From positions 542,501 through 606,500 of the forward strand of contig JACVTC010000065.1 of assembly GCA_016946835.1 (NCBI GenBank): DNA of 64,000 bases. The letters run 5' to 3'. A program made the translations under genes and the position numbers. The notes under the pieces are model-generated. The model worked only from the letters and a program-made list of their open reading frames with translations. It was not told the DNA's origin and ran no database searches. The DNA comes from Neocallimastix lanati (nom. inval.). Taxonomy: Eukaryota > Neocallimastigomycota > Neocallimastigomycetes > Neocallimastigales > Neocallimastigaceae. Positions 50,316 through 61,769 of the stretch are shown one piece after another (position 1 is the stretch's first letter; each line of letters starts with the position of its first letter).

Positions 50316-50395
50316 AATAATGGTCTAGTGGTTAGTTAAATTGACCATGACCAATACTGTATGGGTTTGACTCTGACTTTGACCCATTTTACAAA
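50316..50395 (+). other. tRNA-derived relic (A- and B-box-like)
   Basis: TGGTCTAGTGGTTAG is identical to a tRNA D-arm/A-box of the Glu/Asp type, and GGGTTTGACTCTGACTTTGACCC resembles a T arm. The part between lacks a convincing anticodon arm. It could be a dead tRNA or the head of a SINE. Confidence 0.4.
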
Positions 50396-50587
50396 ATTAT
50401 TATTTTAAACATTTATTAATAATATTTTTTATAATATTCTTTCCGCAACAAATTATAAAATTTCAAGGATTTTCTCGGTTAATTTATTTAATCAGAAATT
50501 ATTAGAAAATCCTAATTTTATAAATTCTATTATTACTTTTATCATATGATTCATTTTTTCAATTTAAATCTTATTCTAAAAACTTTT

Positions 50588-50630
50588 TATACTTTTTCCT
50601 TCAAGAAACTATTTTTCAGGAAAAAGTATA
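50588..50630. other. 13-bp perfect inverted repeat with TATAAA
   Basis: TATACTTTTTCCT (50588-50600) and AGGAAAAAGTATA (50618-50630) around a 17-nt loop, running into TATAAATATGAG. It resembles the TATA-plus-hairpin arrangement seen in the LTR families of the arrays and may mark a decayed LTR at about 50400-50830. Confidence 0.4.
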
Positions 50631-51600
50631 AATATGAGTGATTTCTTCAACAAAATATTTTTTCCTTGTTTTTTATATTTTTTAAAAGATCAATATATAA
50701 GTAATATCTTAGTTATAGTTAATTAATATTTTAATAAAATTCTTATTAATAAAACAAATATTTTATATAACAAATTTTTTTCATTTATATTACTTATATA
50801 TTTATATTGTCGACCTGTTGGGTCAACAAAGTTTTTGGTTTAATATTATTAATAATTAATTCCCTATAATAATATTAAGCACAAAAACGTTATACCCATA
50901 TTCAATAAAGCAGCTTCAATTGAGTATCAAAAAGAAATCAAATAACCTTGTCTTTCAAATCCTTCTAATGTTGAAGAAACTCCTTCAAATGAATTTTTGA
51001 TTAATAAAAAAAAGTTGACTAATTAGTAGGAGTAACGTAATGTAAAATTTATAATGTTGATAATAATGATAAAGGTAATGCGGAGAAACAAAATTATAAA
51101 TCATTAAATATAATCCTTAATCTATAATAACACCTGCATTACGAAAACAGAAAGAGCGAGAATTGGAGGAAAATAATAATAGTAATAAAATTTTAAAACA
51201 AATAAAACTATCTATCCTAGCTCAACCACTAATTAAAAAAGAATAAGATATTGAAATGCAAATTCGTGATAAGAAAGAGCTAGTAATAATAATACTAATA
51301 ATAATTCCTTAATAAATTATGAAGTTAATTAAAATAATGAAAATATCAATAAAGAAAATAGTAAAAATATAATTAAAGGAAATAATAAAATTATAAAAAA
51401 AGAATAAAAAATATAAAAAAAGAAAAGAATAAATTAATTAAGTTAACAGAGGTGTTAAATAGTGAAAATAAAGATACACAAAAAAAATGCAAAAATTTAT
51501 TGAGGCAAAAGAAAATTTGATAAACTCGAAAATCAGTAATTTCCTCTGTTGTTTTTCCTAAATTATATTCGTTAGAAAACAACCGGTCTAAGATATTTAT

Positions 51601-52726
51601 TTATTTAGGTTTCAAGTCTCTAGATTACGTATTTCACAAGGTATACAAATTTAAAAGAAATTTTAAAATAAATTTGAATTGTAATTTTAAAATTAAATTT
51701 TATTTTTAATAAATTAATAAATTATTCATGAACAAAAAAAAAATAATTTTTATTTTTATAATATTAAACTTAAATATAATTATTAATAAGCATTTTAATA
51801 TTAAATAGTCATTATTTTCCGCTTTATTTTCTGCTTTAAAATATCGATGTTAAGAATACTAAAAAAAAATTATTAAAATCGTTAAATTTATAAAATATAT
51901 TAAATTTATTTTATTTTATATTTAATTATATCTTTTTGGTATATTATTTTAAAAAATTAAATATATTATTAATTCATTAATTAATGCTTTTAAAAATTAA
52001 GTTTAAAATGTTTATTGCATGTACTAAATTTATTATTAAATTTGAAAATATATAAGCATGTAAAAAGAATTATATTTTAATCCTTAGTAGAATTATTAAA
52101 TTATTATTTATACTAAATATTTAAAATTAATTATTTAGATAAAATAAAAATTTTATAAATCATTAATTTAAATAATAATAAATATATCAAATGTCTTGAC
52201 TTATTCCTAAATAATAAGAATATTAATATTAATTAGTTTGTTATTTTATATTTTATTTCTTTTCTATTTTTTATTCTTTATTTTTTTTAATAATATTAGT
52301 TAAAAATCTGTTATTAGAATTTTATTCATTATTAGTATATATTTATCAAATAATACGATAATTGATATATATATATATAAATTATAGATCTAAACTAGTT
52401 TTTTCTTCTAATCATTTTCTAAAAATGATATCTATTAAGATTAAAAAGTCAAGTTAATTTTACAAATTTTATATAAATATCCCTTTGATTTCTCTTTAAA
52501 AATCAAAAAGAACAATTTAATAATTAATTGAAAATTTATTAATAAAATTAATTAAGTAAATATTTTTATTAATTATTAAATTATAATTATTAGAAGTATA
52601 ATTAATTATTAATAAAATTTAATAATCAGTAATAATAGTAGATAATTATTTGTAATTTTTAAAATTATGACCTTTATTTGAAAAAATATCATTAAATATA
52701 AAATTTATCTTGCCTTTAAATTTAAT
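51601..52726. other. AT-rich spacer with a decayed X-family core
   Basis: No gene. At about 52395-52500 the - strand retains TTAATCTTAAT, GATTAGAAGAAAAAACTAG and a GATTTTTAAAGAGAAATC hairpin, consistent with a much-decayed family X LTR. Confidence 0.35.
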
Positions 52727-52735
52727 ATTACAAAC

Positions 52736-53335
52736 GTATGTGTGGCGTTTCTAAATATGGCTTATAAATAAAAATTCATAAATTAAAGCACTACATTTTT
52801 AATTTTTTTAAATAATTATAAAAAATTAAATAAATAAAATAGAAAAAAAAAATATTGGGATATTATTTTTTTTTTTTTAATTTTCTAATACATTCTTTAT
52901 TTATAATTGTTACTTTAAAATAAAAAAAGAAATAAATAAACAATAAATATTTAAATTAAATAAATAAATAATAAATTATAAAAAAAATAAACATATTTTA
53001 TTTTTAATTATCAAAAAAAAAAAAAGAAAAAAGTCCAAAAGTTGCTACAAATGAAACAAATAGAGGAATAAAACATATTATTATAAATAAAAAATATAAT
53101 TTTTATCTTTAAATTTAAGTATTATTAAATATTTATTATTATTTTAACTAAAAATATTAAAATATATCTTTAAAAATAAATATTTTATTATTATTTTGGA
53201 AAAAAAATACTGAAATATTTCTTTATCTATTTAATATAATTTAAGTCACTTTTAAATAAAGGATTTATTTAAGTACACCACTTTTTTATATATAGCCACA
53301 TTCCAAAAAATAACATTCTGAAATGCAACACTCCC
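52736..53335. mobile_element. non-autonomous MULE (600 bp)
   Basis: Left end GTATGTGTGGCGTTTC; right end GAAATGCAACACTCCC, which matches the right end of the MULE at 40217-42209 (GAAATGCAATACTCCC). Perfect 9-bp duplication ATTACAAAC at 52727-52735 and 53336-53344. The interior is A/T only with no transposase, so it would depend on a full MULE. Confidence 0.85.
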
Positions 53336-53344
53336 ATTACAAAC

Positions 53345-54440
53345 CTAACATGAATTTTAAGTTAAACCAAAATAACAATTTGATAATTTACTATATATAA
53401 TTAAATAGAATTCAATTCTAATAATAACCTAAAAACATGAAAAATAAAATAAATTTTAATTTATCAAATCTATATTGAAAAACATTTTATAAAAAATAAT
53501 TAAATATTTAATTAATAATTTATTATTAAGAATTTTATCTTTATATAACAAAAAAATTACACTTTGATTTTGTGAATGATTCTTTAATCCAATGTTCTAT
53601 TTTAGGAATATCTAATACAGGAAAATTAACCTCCAAAATAATAATGGTATGGTATTTGTTCTTAATTATCATATATAAAATGAAATTTTTCTAATTTTTT
53701 TTTTCTATCATCATATTTCTTAATAATAAAACTTTAAAGAGGGATGAAATTAAAGTTTTCATGTTAATTTTAAATTTATTTTAGAATTAACTAAATATTA
53801 CAATACTGAAAAAAAAAATAAACTAATGATACCATAAAAATTAAAGTAAAAAAATTTAAATGATAAGGAATTAACATCTGATTCTTTAAGAATTAATAGA
53901 ACTTTAAAGTCTATTCAATAGTCTTTTTTTTTTTTTTTTTTTTTTTTTTTGATTATTATTTTTACTTATTTTATTATTTTGTATGAATTTTAATTTATTT
54001 TAATTCTTCTATATATGTATTTAATTAAAATCGAGTAATATTTTAATGAATGAAAATCGAAATTAATAATTGTTATATTTGTTATTGAAACTTTGTAACA
54101 TAATAGATTTAAAAAGATCATATAAATTTTTTTGTGAATTTTTTGATTCGCATAAAATAAATTTTTATAATTTATTATATTAAAACATATTTAATTTTTT
54201 TGTATTATTTAAATTTTTTTATTTTAATACAGAATATTATTATCTCTAATTTCATATTAGATTAATACAATACCCTTTTTATATCAAAAAATTTTTTATT
54301 ATTAAATTTTATTATAAACAAATATAATTAATTATTTCATTTTAAAATAAAATATTTTATTTCGTAATTAAATTTATTTTCTATTAATGATAAAAACATC
54401 ATTTTATTAATAAATATATTAAAAATTTTTATAAAATTAA
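53345..54440. other. AT-rich spacer between MULE and tRNA-Val
   Basis: Mostly A/T runs, including a 30-T tract near 53923-53950. One possible relic exon on the - strand is listed separately. Confidence 0.45.
53557..53661 (-). pseudogene. unrecognised coding-like fragment
   Basis: On the - strand, after an AG, a frame reads NKYHTIIILEVNFPVLDIPKI and continues EHWIKESFTKSKCN. Composition is more protein-like than its surroundings, but there is no family match and no neighbouring exon, so it may be a relic or chance. Confidence 0.25.
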
Positions 54441-54513
54441 TACCCGAACCCGGGTTCGAACCGGAGACCTTTTGCGTGTAAAGCAAACGTGATAACCACT
54501 ACACTATTCGGAT
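54441..54513 (-). tRNA. tRNA-Val (TAC)
   Basis: On the - strand: acceptor ATCCGAA/TTCGGGT with discriminator A, D arm GTGT-AGTGGTTATC-AC, anticodon stem TTTGC/GCAAA with loop TTTACAC (TAC), T arm TCCGG-TTCGAAC-CCGGG. No intron. TTTT follows within a few bases 3'. Its 5' side (higher coordinates) is the anchor of the second LTR array. Confidence 0.95.
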
Positions 54514-54527
54514 ATTATTGTAATTAT

Positions 54528-55542
54528 TGGTAAAGAATGAATTAATAACCTTTATTTTATTATTAATAATTCTTTACTAAATTGTACTTTCCTATATTCT
54601 TGATAACCTAAACTTAATAATAAAATTTAATTTATTTTGATATAAATTAATTTTAACTTGTAAATAATGTAAATAAATTTTAATTAATTATTTTATTGTT
54701 ATATTATTAAATATATGTATATTAAAATACAATTGTAAATATTAAAATTATACTTTTAAGATACTAAACTATTAAAACTATTAATTAAATATTATTATAA
54801 AAATTATTATAAAATTATTAAAATTATTAATTAAATATTATTCTAAAAATTATTATAAATTATTAATATTATAAAATTATTAAAATTATTAAATATTATT
54901 ATAAAAATTTATATATTATAACTATTAAATATTATTATAAAATTATTAAGATTATTAATTAAATTTATTATTAAAAATTATTATTAAAAATTTTTACTTA
55001 TTATAAAAATTATTATTTAAATATTATCAAATTTATTAATTAAATATTATAAAAATTTTATTTTATTTTGAAAATAATTACAAGTATTATTTAAAATAAT
55101 TAAAGATTATTAAATTTATTATATTAATCTTTAAAAATAATTTATTTAACTTAAAAATATCGAAGAAAATAGTAAAAACTATTTTCTATATATTTATTTT
55201 ATAATTATTTTTAATTAAATTATATTTGAATATTATATTATTATATTTATAAAAATTAAAACAAAAATGAATTATTGATATAAAATTAATTCAATAATTC
55301 TATAAAATTACTTAAATTATAAACAAATAATTATACCTTAAATTCAAAAAAAATTATAAATATTGTAAATATTTCTTAAAAATTAAATATGTGTACTTTA
55401 AATAATAAAATTTTATATTAATAAAAAAAAATAAATAACTTTTAATAAAGAATTATTTTTTTTTATTTAAAATCAAAGCAGGGTAATACCCGTCCCCCCC
55501 TGCTTGATTTTAAATATCTAAGTGTCAACCCCGAGTCTACCA
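54528..55542 (-). mobile_element. LTR-like unit, family C, next to tRNA-Val
   Basis: Inverted relative of 42572-43541 (TGGTAAAGAATG..GTGTCAACCCCGAGTCTACCA). TTAT on both sides (54524-54527, 55543-55546). Its edge is 14 nt from the tRNA 5' end, the same offset as at tRNA-Asn. The GC-rich hairpin is at 55468-55513. Confidence 0.85.
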
Positions 55543-55547
55543 TTATT

Positions 55548-56546
55548 TGTAATAATTTAATTAAAAAATTATAATTAAATTATTAATCATTAATATTAGC
55601 TCTAACTGCTAATATTAAAGGTTTAGAAAAGAATCATACTTACCTATGGTTCTTTCTAATTATCGAGTTTATTATAACGAATTATAATAGACGAAACACT
55701 AAAATTGATAAGGAAAAGTTTTAATTATAAAATTTGTTTTATTAAAATAATTTGTTTTATTATTTATTAAAAATTTTAAATGTTAAAACTTATTGTTATT
55801 ATTATTATATTATAATTGTTATAATAATAACTCTTGATTTCTCAAAGAGAACTCAAGAGCCTTATTTATACTTTTTTGTCAAAATAAGGTTAAAATCAAA
55901 AGGGGTTCTAATCTTAACAAATCTCTTATCTAGGAAAAGACTAGAAGAAAAACCTAGATAAGTTTTTTGATCGATATTCTATCCATATCGATCATCGCGT
56001 TAATTAAGTAAAACCGATTACTTTTAAGAAGTAATTGGAAAAACCTTAATTAACCGATTACTTAATCTAATATAATGATCGAAAATAAAAGAATGAAATA
56101 ATGAAAATTATTTCGATCATAAAATTTAAAATTTAATCTATTTAGTTCTATTTTATAGAACTTTACATAAAAAATATAAAACAATACATTAATAATAAAA
56201 TACATGATTAATACAATACAGAATACATGATAGAATACAGAATACATGATAAAATACAGAATAGTGTTTTAGTTTATGATTTAATAAGTGAGAGAAAACT
56301 AAAACTAATAAATTTAATAATTAAGTGAATAATTAAATAAATTTAATATTATTTTAAATGTATAAAAATTATTTGATTAAATAAATTTTTAATATTAAAC
56401 TAAATAAAATTTTAATATATAATTAAATAAATTATTAATTATAATTAATTGTATAAATGAAATATGAGTTAAATAAAAGTTATATTAATTATAACCTAAC
56501 TAAGAAAATATAATTATTTTGTTAAAAATAATTATAGATTCTTACA
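55548..56546 (+). mobile_element. solo LTR of family X (X')
   Basis: TGTAATAATTT..AGATTCTTACA, 999 bp, TTATT duplicated on both sides (55543-55547, 56547-56551). Inserted at the TTAT junction between two array units. Contains the best-preserved structured core, listed separately. Confidence 0.85.
55831..56120 (+). ncRNA. covarying hairpin/pseudoknot core of LTR family X
   Basis: Six pairings are visible. Hairpin 0: CTCTTGATTTCTC 55831 with GAGAACTCAAGAG 55847. Pseudoknot: CTAATCTT 55908 with AAGACTAG 55937 (one mismatch here; perfect in other copies). P1: TTATCTAGG 55926 with CCTAGATAA 55953. P2: GATCGATAT with ATATCGATC 55985. P3: TTAATTAAG 56000 with CTTAATTAA 56045. P4: CCGATTACTT 56014 with AAGTAATTGG 56029. 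A last stem is TGATCGAAAATAA 56076 with TTATTTCGATCA 56108. Pseudoknot and P1 interleave as an H-type knot with the A-rich loop AAGAAAAA. Other X copies keep the loops but change both sides of the stems. No hammerhead, HDV or group I core is recognised. The strand is uncertain; part of a retroelement LTR. Confidence 0.7.
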
Positions 56547-56550
56547 TTAT

Positions 56551-58444
56551 TGATACGGGGTGTCACTAAATACCTTGTATTTCCTATTAAATACTCTTAA
56601 TTGTTAAGATAATAACTGAATTTCAATTCAATTTCAATTTCGATAATTCAGTTATTTGAATTTCAATATTAATAAATAATAATAATATAATAATTATTAT
56701 TAAATTAACTTTATTAAAATATTTAGGAATTAGTCTAGGCCAACTAATTTCTAAATATTATTAACATATTGAAATTAATATATATTAAATAATGTAAACA
56801 CGTGATTGTCATATTAAATTAATTTCTACATATTATATTTTAATTATAAAATATAATATTTAGCTATATTAGATTCTTATATTTTATTTATATTAAATAT
56901 TTTTATTATTATCTAACTTTATATTATCAATATCAAACTTATATTAATATTATTTACATATTCATATTAATAATTAATATTTTAATAATTAATTATTTTA
57001 TATAAATACATGTTTAAATCTTTTGATTAATCCTTTGTAGGATTATTGTAATTTAAATTATAGTAATAATTATATAAAATAATAATGTAATAAAATATTA
57101 TTAAGATTAAATAAAATTTATATTTTAAATAAAAACTTGATTATAAAATTTACTAATAACAATATGTTTTAAACAAGAGTAAATTTTTTGACATTAATAA
57201 TAATAAAATAAAATTATTATTAAATATTCTTATTAAAATCTTTTATTAATATCAAATATAATAAAAATTATTATTAAATATTCTTATAAATTTCCTTTTA
57301 TTAATATTAAATATAATAAAAATTATTATTAAATATATTCTTATAAATTTCTTTTATTAATATTAAATATAATAAAAATTATTATTAAATATTCTTATAA
57401 ATTTCCTTTTATTAATATTAAATATAATAAAAATTATTAATAAATATTCTTATAAATTTCTTTTATTAATATTAAATATAATAAAAATTATTAATAAATA
57501 TTCTTATAAATTTCTTTTATTAATATTAAATATAATAAAAATTATTATTAAATATTCTTATAAATTTCTTTTATTAATATTAAATATAATAAAAATTATT
57601 ATTAAATATTCTTATAAATTTCTTTTATTAATATTAAATATAATAAAAATTATTATTAAATATTCTTATAAAATTCTTTTATTAATATCAAATATAATAA
57701 AAATTATTAAATATTCTAATAAAAATCTTTTATTAACATTAAATATAATAAAAATTATTATTAAATATTCTTATTAAAAATTATATAATATTTAAATCAT
57801 TATTAATTCTTATTTTTATATTAAGAATAATAAAAACCTATTTCAATAAATATTTGATATAAAATACAGAATTATAAGTTTCTGTATAATATTTTATAAA
57901 CCTTTGAAATAAACTAAAAATAAATCAAAAATCAAAAATAAATTAAATCTTTATTAAAAATAAAAATGAACTAAAATACAGAATTTCAATAATAAAAAAA
58001 TGATCTAAAATACAGAAAATATCAATTCTGTATAATTCTCTCTCTGAAAAACAATATCAAGAAGAAGCTACCGCCCGGAATGCCCTTCGTGATACAAGCT
58101 CCAAATTAATTTTTTATATTTTAATTTAATAAATGTTATTTTTTTTTTTTTAAAAAATAATTTAAAATAATAGTTAAAAATTAAAATAAAATAGTTATAA
58201 TAGTTTTTTTTTTATAAAGAATATATTAATAATAAATAAAATGTATTAAAATAAAAGTATAAAAAGAAGAATAAATTTCTTTCTTTTTAATAATTGGAAC
58301 AAATAATTTTAATTTTAAATTTAAATAAAGAATATTTTAAAATTTAATTTTTTTCTTCTTTCCAAATTTATTTTTATAGTTATGTGTTAATATTTATTTT
58401 TTTTTGTTTTGAATATCTTAGTGTTTCAACCCCAGCCCGTATCA
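56551..58444 (-). mobile_element. LTR-like unit, family B (inverted), with nested LTR
   Basis: TGATACGGGGTGTCAC..AACCCCAGCCCGTATCA, TTAT at both sides (56547-56550, 58445-58448). Contains about eleven tandem units of about 54 bp (57195-57790) and the GC-rich island (58030-58095), both also in 45096-46229. A 593-bp LTR is nested at its left. Confidence 0.8.
56602..57194. mobile_element. solo copia-type LTR nested in a family B unit
   Basis: TGTTAAGATAATAAC..TTTTTTGACA with TTAAT on both sides (56597-56601, 57195-57199). The ends match those of the young copia LTRs at 25059 and 28438. The family B unit at 45096-46229 shows the uninterrupted sequence near 46185, so the insertion came after the two B copies separated. 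Confidence 0.8.
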
Positions 58445-58448
58445 TTAT

Positions 58449-59368
58449 TGTTAAGGAATGAATAAATAATGTTAATTTTATTATTTTTCATAAAAATAAC
58501 TTAACCACTAAAATTAAATTATTTATTTCCTTACTTGGAGAACTTTCTTATGTTCTATTACTGCCAAATTATTACTAATATTAAATTTATTATTATTAAT
58601 ATAAATTCTTTATCAATATCAATACTTTATTATTAAAATTAATACTATATTATTAATATCAATATTATTATCAATATCTAGTTTTATTAATACTATTTAT
58701 TCATTCAATATTTATTATTAAAGAAAATTTTATTTTACAAATATTACTAATACATATTATTTATTATTAATAAAAATTAATATAATTAATAATGATTTAA
58801 AAATATTTTACTTAAATCCATGATCCTTGTTATTAAAATTAGTAATACTTCCTTCCAAAATACACCCTATTTATAATAAGATTAATAATAGATAATAATC
58901 TAAAATACTTTTATTTAAAAATATTATTAAATTAAATAATACTCTATTACTAATAGTTCTGTAAAAGTAATAAAATTATTTTTAAAATATATTATCACTA
59001 CAATTAATAATAAATAGTTTAGAATCTAATAATATATAATAATTATTTATTATAATAGTATAGATTATGAATTAATAATTTAAATACAATTCAAACATGT
59101 AACTCTAAAATAATCTAAAGAAATGGCTTGACTATTTCTAACAATAAAAAAAAATATAAATAGATGAGAAAATTGTTTTTGAGAAAAATAATCTTGAAAA
59201 AAATATAATCTTATTGAAGAAATTAAATTATTTTTTAGTTTTTAATTGAATAATTTTTATTAAATATATAAATAAAATATTTTAATAAAAGATATATTTT
59301 AATTTTTAATTTTTTTTATTTTAGTGTTTATTTCTATATTTATTATTATTCTGTCCCGAACCTCAACA
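58449..59368 (-). mobile_element. LTR-like unit, family D (inverted)
   Basis: TGTTAAGGAATGAAT..CCCGAACCTCAACA; read inverted it starts TGTTGAGGTTCGGG like the unit at 37121. TTAT on its left, TTTT on its right. Confidence 0.6.
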
Positions 59369-59372
59369 TTTT

Positions 59373-59838
59373 TGATACGGGATGAATAAATAAATATAAA
59401 AATTAATAAATTTAGAAAAATAATAAAATAAAATTTAATTAAAGTTAAAATAAAAATTATATAGTTTAAAATAATAATAAACAATAAAAAAAAATTAAAA
59501 ATAAATAAATTAAAATAAGAATTATTAAAAAAAATATATTTTTAGAGATAGAGAAAATAAATATAATTAAAAGGTCTTAGAGAGAGGTCTTAATTGAGAT
59601 TTTTAGTTAGTAATAATTAGTAAAATAAAATAATAAAAGTAATGTTAAAAATGTAATTAATGTAAAATTTAAATAATTATAAATAAAGTATTAAATATAT
59701 AATAATAAAATATTTAAGTTTTATTTAATATAATTATTGTGTTAAAATTATTAATTGTTTTATTAGAATATATTAATTTTCCTCAAATAAAATATTGCAA
59801 GTCCCATAAAAGTATACGATTATAAAAATAACGTATCA
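59373..59838 (-). mobile_element. LTR-like unit, family A (inverted)
   Basis: TGATACGGGATG..AACGTATCA, 466 bp, TTTT on both sides (59369-59372, 59839-59842). Inverted and diverged relative of 48264-48729. Confidence 0.7.
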
Positions 59839-59847
59839 TTTTAATAA

Positions 59848-60175
59848 AATGTAACAATTACCTTAATTTAGAAATATCCTAAAAATGGTAATTGCTTATC
59901 AAAAAGTATTTTATACCTTATTATTTATTAATTATTATCTATGATTATTTATTATTACTTATTATTATTCGTTATTATTTATTACTTTTTATTACTTTTT
60001 ATTATTATTTATTATTATTTCCTAGTTTAATAACTATTCTAATAATTATAAATTATTTTTATTAACTAAATTAATAATTATTTAATTATACACTAAATGA
60101 ATTATCAATCTTCATATTTTATTAAATTTTTACTATTTGATTTTTATTATTAACTTTATTTATAATAATTTAATA
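59848..60175 (+). mobile_element. partial copia LTR, relative of 33415-33988
   Basis: From TGTAACAATTACC it parallels 33441 onward (GGTAATTGCTTATCAAAA, TTATTATT microsatellite, TTTCCTAGTTTAATAACTATT) for about 330 bp, then diverges. Confidence 0.65.
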
Positions 60176-60916
60176 TAAAATAAGTTTTTATTAATTATTA
60201 ATTATTTATTATAATAATTTTAAAGAATAAATTATTTTTACTATTAATCTATTCTAATATTACTAAACTATTCTAAATTATAGCTAAAATCTATAATTTT
60301 ATTAAACTATTTCATTTTATTTTTTTATTTAATTATAATATAAAATAATTATTATTTATCTTTATTAATTTTTATTAAATAATTATCTAATTTATTTTAT
60401 TTAATTATTTTGGTTATTTATTATTTTATTAATTTAATAATTTAATAACAACGAAGAATAATTAAAAGAAATATTTACAAGTATTTATATTTTTATACGA
60501 ATTTAAGGTATTTATAATTTTAGTAAGAAAAGAAATAAAAGAATAAATATTTTTTTTATATTAAAAGAAATAAAAGAATAAATATATTATATTAAAAGAA
60601 ACAAAAGAATAATTATATTTTATTATAGAAATAAAGGAATAATAAAGAAATAAAAGAATAACAATAAAGAAAATAAAGAAATTATATCGTTGATAAAAAT
60701 AAGATTATTAAAAGTTATCTTTTAAAATTATTATAATATTTTTCTTTTTTTCTAGAAACACATTTTTTCTAGAAGATCATGATTGATTTTTAATTTTAAT
60801 TTTATTAAAGCAGAATTATTTAAGGTTCAGAAAATTTAATCTTATTTAAGGTTAAAATTTAATTTTTTAAATAAGTTTTATTATAATATTTGATTTATAA
60901 TTTCATTCTTCATCAA
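60176..60916. other. AT-rich spacer, probably decayed LTR material
   Basis: No gene. It contains ATTTACAAGTATTTATATTTTTA near 60473, a phrase also found near 38893 and 43976 inside LTR-like units, so it is likely array debris. Confidence 0.35.
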
Positions 60917-60921
60917 TTTTG

Positions 60922-61752
60922 TGTAAGAAATTAGACTTATTGTTATAAGTCTATATTTCTTAATCCTTAATAATTATAAAATAATTATTAAGTTTACTTA
61001 ACTTTATAATTAATTAATTATTAATAATGTAGCAAATTTTATTAAATTATGTATTAAATTTTACTAAATTTATTTTGTATTTATTTTGTATGAATTTCTA
61101 TATTCATTTCTGTATTTATTTCTGTATTTTTTTTAATTTTATTTTATTCGTAAGTTAATTCGGTTAAATTGTTAAAGTGTGAATTAATTTAACCGTTTAT
61201 CTTACGTAATTTAGAACATCGGTTATTTAGGTTTTTCCATAAAAATGGTTTTACTTAATAATACGATAACCAATAAGTATAGATTATTGGTTGAAATCTT
61301 TCCAGGTTTTTCTACTAATCTTTTCCTGGAAAGTATTTTGTTAAGATTAGAAATTTCTTTATTTCTTTATTTTAAAGTATAATAAGGACTCTTGAGTTTC
61401 CTTTCGAAAATCAAGAATTATTATTATTAGAAATTGTAATAATAATAATAATAAAAATTAATAATTTTTAAATAAAATATTTAAATCTTAAATAAAAAAT
61501 TTTATAATAATTTTTAAAATAAAATTTATAATAAAAATATAAAATTTTTTAATAATAAAATATATTAATAAAATTATCATAAAACATATTTTTTTATTTT
61601 TCCTTTCACACTTAGTGTTTCTAAGTTTATTATAGTTTCTTATAATAAACTCTCTCTTAAGATAAGTGTTTAAATTATTATTTTATTTTGTTCTAATTAA
61701 TATTAATATTAATTGAGATAATAATTTCTATATTTTTGTAGAAATTATTACA
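60922..61752 (-). mobile_element. solo LTR of family X (X'')
   Basis: TGTAAGAAATTAG..GAAATTATTACA, 831 bp, TTTTG on both sides (60917-60921, 61753-61757). The structured core is on the - strand, with its own stem sequences (TTTCCAGG/CCTGGAAA, AACCAATAA/TTATTGGTT, CCAT/ATGG). Confidence 0.8.
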
Positions 61753-61769
61753 TTTTGAGCCATTACATT

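Larger units (their letters stand above)
49360..51600 (+). mobile_element. Ty3/gypsy gag relic
   Basis: Pieces of a gag frame with an acidic Asp/Glu stretch (49540-49640) and a zinc knuckle CYLCKELDHYQNQC near 50148-50190, with further Lys/Asn/Glu-rich pieces to about 51600. Much decayed, many breaks. An unrelated insert of about 0.5 kb (about 50310-50830) interrupts it. Confidence 0.6.

Noticed and set aside
55831-56120. Known ribozyme (hammerhead, HDV-like, twister) or group I intron in the X core
   Set aside because: I could not find the conserved core strings of these classes. The pairing pattern is different.
44376-61752. Repeated hairpins as a CRISPR-like array
   Set aside because: The repeats are whole LTRs of 680-1000 bp with target duplications, in both directions, in a eukaryotic context.
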